From Paenibacillus sedimenti (GTDB lineage Bacteria > Bacillota > Bacilli > Paenibacillales > NBRC-103111): 64,000 nt of DNA. Both the position numbers and the translations under genes were made by a program. The stretch covers positions 1 to 64,000 of the forward strand of contig NZ_JACVVD010000004.1 of the NCBI RefSeq assembly GCF_014534655.1, read 5' to 3'. Below the pieces are notes generated by a model that ran no database searches, was not told the origin of the DNA, and saw only the letters and a list, made by a program, of their open reading frames with translations. This document shows, piece by piece, positions 61,862-64,000 of this stretch; position 1 is the stretch's first letter, and each line of letters begins with the position of its first letter.

Positions 61862-62041
61862 TTTTCCCTCCACACTTTTTTTTATAGAAATCTTTGGGTC
61901 TTACGGCTATAACTTACAAAACAACCCTGATGTTGTCTATAGTTTCAAGACGACTAGTCGAATGGGAACGACGAATGAATGTTATAAAATGACGAATGAA
62001 TGGGGAATGTATATTTACCATAAATACAATTTAGTTCTATA

Positions 62042-62080
62042 TTTACATGGTGTTTACATTCACTTCACATTGGGCTTACA
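62042..62080 (+). promoter_or_regulatory. PhoP-box array upstream of the histidine kinase gene
   Basis: Four hexamers TTTACA (62042), TTTACA (62053), TTCACA (62064) and CTTACA (62075) recur with exact 11-bp period. This is the PhoP recognition pattern of Bacillus (TT(A/C/T)A(C/T)A direct repeats with 5-bp gaps). A possible -10 TATATT is at 62090-62095. It lies 57 bases before the histidine kinase start. Confidence 0.8.
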
Positions 62081-62136
62081 TTATGTAGCTATATTGAAAG
62101 TGATACTTACAAAGAATTTCATTTTAGGGAGTTCGT

Positions 62137-63450
62137 ATGTACAATTTATTTCTCGTCATACCGGAGTCATTGGTCCAAACCAACTTGATTTTCTCCTTAT
62201 TCGGAATTCAGTGGAAAGCGTATAAGAAACAAAACTTTTTGTTTATAGTCATCTTTGCTCTTCTCACTCTCCTCATGTTTCAACTGCAAATTCAGTTCGA
62301 GCTTAGCGTCCTGGTGAGTATTTTCATCCATACGGTATTGATGAAATGGTTGTATCCTTTTTCGTGGAATATTATTTTCCTGATCAGCATAACAAGAACC
62401 GCGATACAGAACATTATGGGAATCATTTCAATTTACATGATGCAATATACAAGCATGGACCTGCTTGTGACTTGGACCATTAACGTCATCATACTTGCCA
62501 TCGGTATCTTTTTGTCCGTTAAAAAGCTGGCCTTTTTCAAATGGTTCATGGATCATCAGAAACAATATAAACAGTATTTGATCTTAATTACGACTCTCTT
62601 TTTGTTTCACGACGACTTGATCAATTTGCTCATGATTCGAAACATCAAAAACCCGCTGGAAACAAGCCTGGATGTTGTCATCGTATACGTCTTGACCGAC
62701 TTGTTTATGGCCATTATCATCTACGTCATATTTTCGTTTGGTAAAAAACTGGAGCTGAAAACGATCGATACGACCGAAAGAGTGTATTTTCAAAATCTGG
62801 AAGATTTTATTACATCTGTCAGGTCGCAAAGACATGATTACCTGAATCATCTTCAGGTGATTGGGGGTTTACTTCAACGCGAAGAGTATGAGGACGTCAA
62901 ACAATACTTGAATGAACTGAATGCGGAAATCCGGGGCCATGAATTTCTTTTGCAACTGGATCATCCTCCTCTGGCCGCTCTGCTTCAAACCAAAATCGAA
63001 ATCGGTTATGCGCAGCATATTGACATCAAAGTCGATGCCAAGACGACGATCCCTCGTTTAGATATTAAATCTTACGAACTCGTACAAATCGTCGGAAACC
63101 TGCTTGATAATGCGATCGACGAAGAAATAAAAGCTCCTTTGCACAATCGCTCCATTGCCGTGACATTGAATCGGCTTTATGATTCGATGCTGGTTATTAG
63201 CGTAAAAAACACCAATTCACGGATTTCCACCGAGAACATAAAAAAAATATTTAACAAAGGATACACGACAAAAGAAAGACACCAGGGGATTGGCTTAGCT
63301 ACGGCAAAAAGGCTCGTCACAAAGTATCAGGGGCATATCGAAGTGGAAAGCGGGGAAACGGTCGGAACAACATTCTTGGTCTTTATTCCTTATAATGAAT
63401 TGAGAAAGGGGTTGAATCATGTCTTACCAGGTCGTCGTAGCGGAAGATAA
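62137..63450 (+). CDS. Sensor histidine kinase (SpoOB/GHKL type)
   Basis: The 437-residue protein has about six membrane helices (residues 15-215), a dimerisation helix with the phosphoacceptor His233 in RSQRHDYLNHLQVIGGLL, and a GHKL ATPase domain with NLLDNAIDEE, then GIGLATAKRLVTKYQGHIEVE. It resembles kinases of the NatK/DcuS/AgrC kinds that partner LytTR regulators. AGGGAGTTCGT precedes ATG 62137. It overlaps the regulator gene by 32 bases. A PhoP box array lies upstream. Confidence 0.9.
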   Translation: MYNLFLVIPESLVQTNLIFSLFGIQWKAYKKQNFLFIVIFALLTLLMFQLQIQFELSVLVSIFIHTVLMKWLYPFSWNIIFLISITRTAIQNIMGIISIYMMQYTSMDLLVTWTINVIILAIGIFLSVKKLAFFKWFMDHQKQYKQYLILITTLFLFHDDLINLLMIRNIKNPLETSLDVVIVYVLTDLFMAIIIYVIFSFGKKLELKTIDTTERVYFQNLEDFITSVRSQRHDYLNHLQVIGGLLQREEYEDVKQYLNELNAEIRGHEFLLQLDHPPLAALLQTKIEIGYAQHIDIKVDAKTTIPRLDIKSYELVQIVGNLLDNAIDEEIKAPLHNRSIAVTLNRLYDSMLVISVKNTNSRISTENIKKIFNKGYTTKERHQGIGLATAKRLVTKYQGHIEVESGETVGTTFLVFIPYNELRKGLNHVLPGRRSGR

Positions 63451-64000
63451 TCCGAAACTAAGAGAAGAGCTCGTAGCCTTTTTAACTCAAAACGGATTTC
63501 AAGTAATTGCCGAAGCAAGTACGGGAGTTGAAATGAAGGAAGCCGTTCAAAAATGTCACCCTCAAGTTTTATTTGCGGATATCGATATGCCTGACGGCGA
63601 CGGGTTCTCGGCAGCAAAGCTCATGCGCATCCAGTTTCCCGAGCTGTGCATCATTTTTATCACAGGATTAAGTCAATTCGCACCGCAGGCTTTTGCGATG
63701 GAAGCCGTTGATTTTATCGTCAAGCCGTATACACATGACCGGCTTTATCAATGTTTTAAACGAATCAAACAGGCTTTGGACAAGCCGAATCATAAAACAT
63801 TACCACATTTGAGCTTTCGAAACCGCAACATTGTTGAGGTTGTCGATCAAGAGCAAATTGTATTTATTTCAGCTGAGAACAAAGCGACCAACGTTTATCT
63901 GAGCGGAAAGCAAGGAAAAGTGTTTACCACGTCGGAGCCGTTAAAAGAATTGGAAAACCGGTTGGATCCGGCACTATTCATACGTACTCACCGCAGCTAT
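63419..64000 (+). CDS. LytTR-family response regulator (cut by window edge)
   Basis: The first 194 codons are present. The receiver domain starts YQVVVAEDNPKLREELVAFL with the phosphoacceptor D54 in LFADIDMPDGDG and lysine in FIVKPY; the LytTR DNA-binding domain (VEVVDQEQIVFISAENKATNVYL, RTHRSY) begins about residue 140 and runs off the window. It should be phosphorylated by the kinase encoded just upstream. Confidence 0.9.
   Translation, partial: MSYQVVVAEDNPKLREELVAFLTQNGFQVIAEASTGVEMKEAVQKCHPQVLFADIDMPDGDGFSAAKLMRIQFPELCIIFITGLSQFAPQAFAMEAVDFIVKPYTHDRLYQCFKRIKQALDKPNHKTLPHLSFRNRNIVEVVDQEQIVFISAENKATNVYLSGKQGKVFTTSEPLKELENRLDPALFIRTHRSY

Noticed and set aside
61960-62010. Direct repeat GACGAATGAATG (two copies) as a regulator site
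   Set aside because: Only two copies with irregular spacing and no match to a known motif; not enough to call a site.

Overview
The window looks like a chromosome segment from a spore-forming Firmicute of the Paenibacillus type. The support is gene content: a GerA/GerB/GerC germination-receptor operon, Bacillus-like genes (yqhH-yqhG, lipM, yqzE, yhaO-yhaN, ykvI, xpt), a B12-dependent ribonucleotide reductase and an LRR protein ending in a copper-amine-oxidase N-terminal type domain. The genus is an inference; no rRNA gene is present.

Region 1-17222 is AT-rich accessory DNA. It opens with the start of an IS3-family transposase, then a secreted LRR protein and a DUF4261 protein. A Tn7-like transposition module follows: tnsA-tnsB-tnsC at 7826-4072 and tniQ at 17057-16140, all leftward, with decayed cargo between them (ankyrin protein, an EF-Tu domain III-like protein, small unknowns, pseudogenes). 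The right end consists of three tandem sites of about 22 bp and stops 29 bases past the nrdJ stop codon, much as Tn7 sits just past glmS. A weaker pair of like sites at 2919-2962 is a candidate left end; the true left end may lie outside the window. A second mobile element is nested in the cargo: a 4448-bp IS66-family element (10916-15363) with 64-bp inverted repeats and a perfect 8-bp target duplication. It carries tnpA/tnpB/tnpC plus a divergent regulator/SDR passenger pair and splits a DUF6882 gene.

Region 17252-44600 is ordinary, more GC-rich chromosome: nrdJ with two NrdR-like boxes, D-amino acid transaminase, LipM, a SNF2 helicase/YqhG pair with a striking 40-bp tandem repeat leader, an SGNH hydrolase, YqzE, a BI-1 protein, a YidC homologue, tRNA-Leu(CAG), CbiZ, xpt, a lipoprotein behind a Fur-like box, DedA, YkvI, the YhaO/YhaN nuclease pair, a glycosyltransferase, a diguanylate cyclase and a frameshifted phosphodiester glycosidase gene.

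Region 45100-51423 is a sugar-oxidation-like cluster: two paralogous GMC oxidoreductases, each with an N-terminal LysM-like segment, flank a mutarotase and a ThuA-like protein, and an SDR follows. A germination receptor operon (51578-55771) and a cardiolipin synthase come next. Region 57426-59471 is a graveyard of four broken genes. The window ends with a SulP transporter/beta-carbonic anhydrase operon and a histidine kinase/LytTR regulator pair preceded by a textbook-like PhoP box array of four hexamers at 11-bp period.
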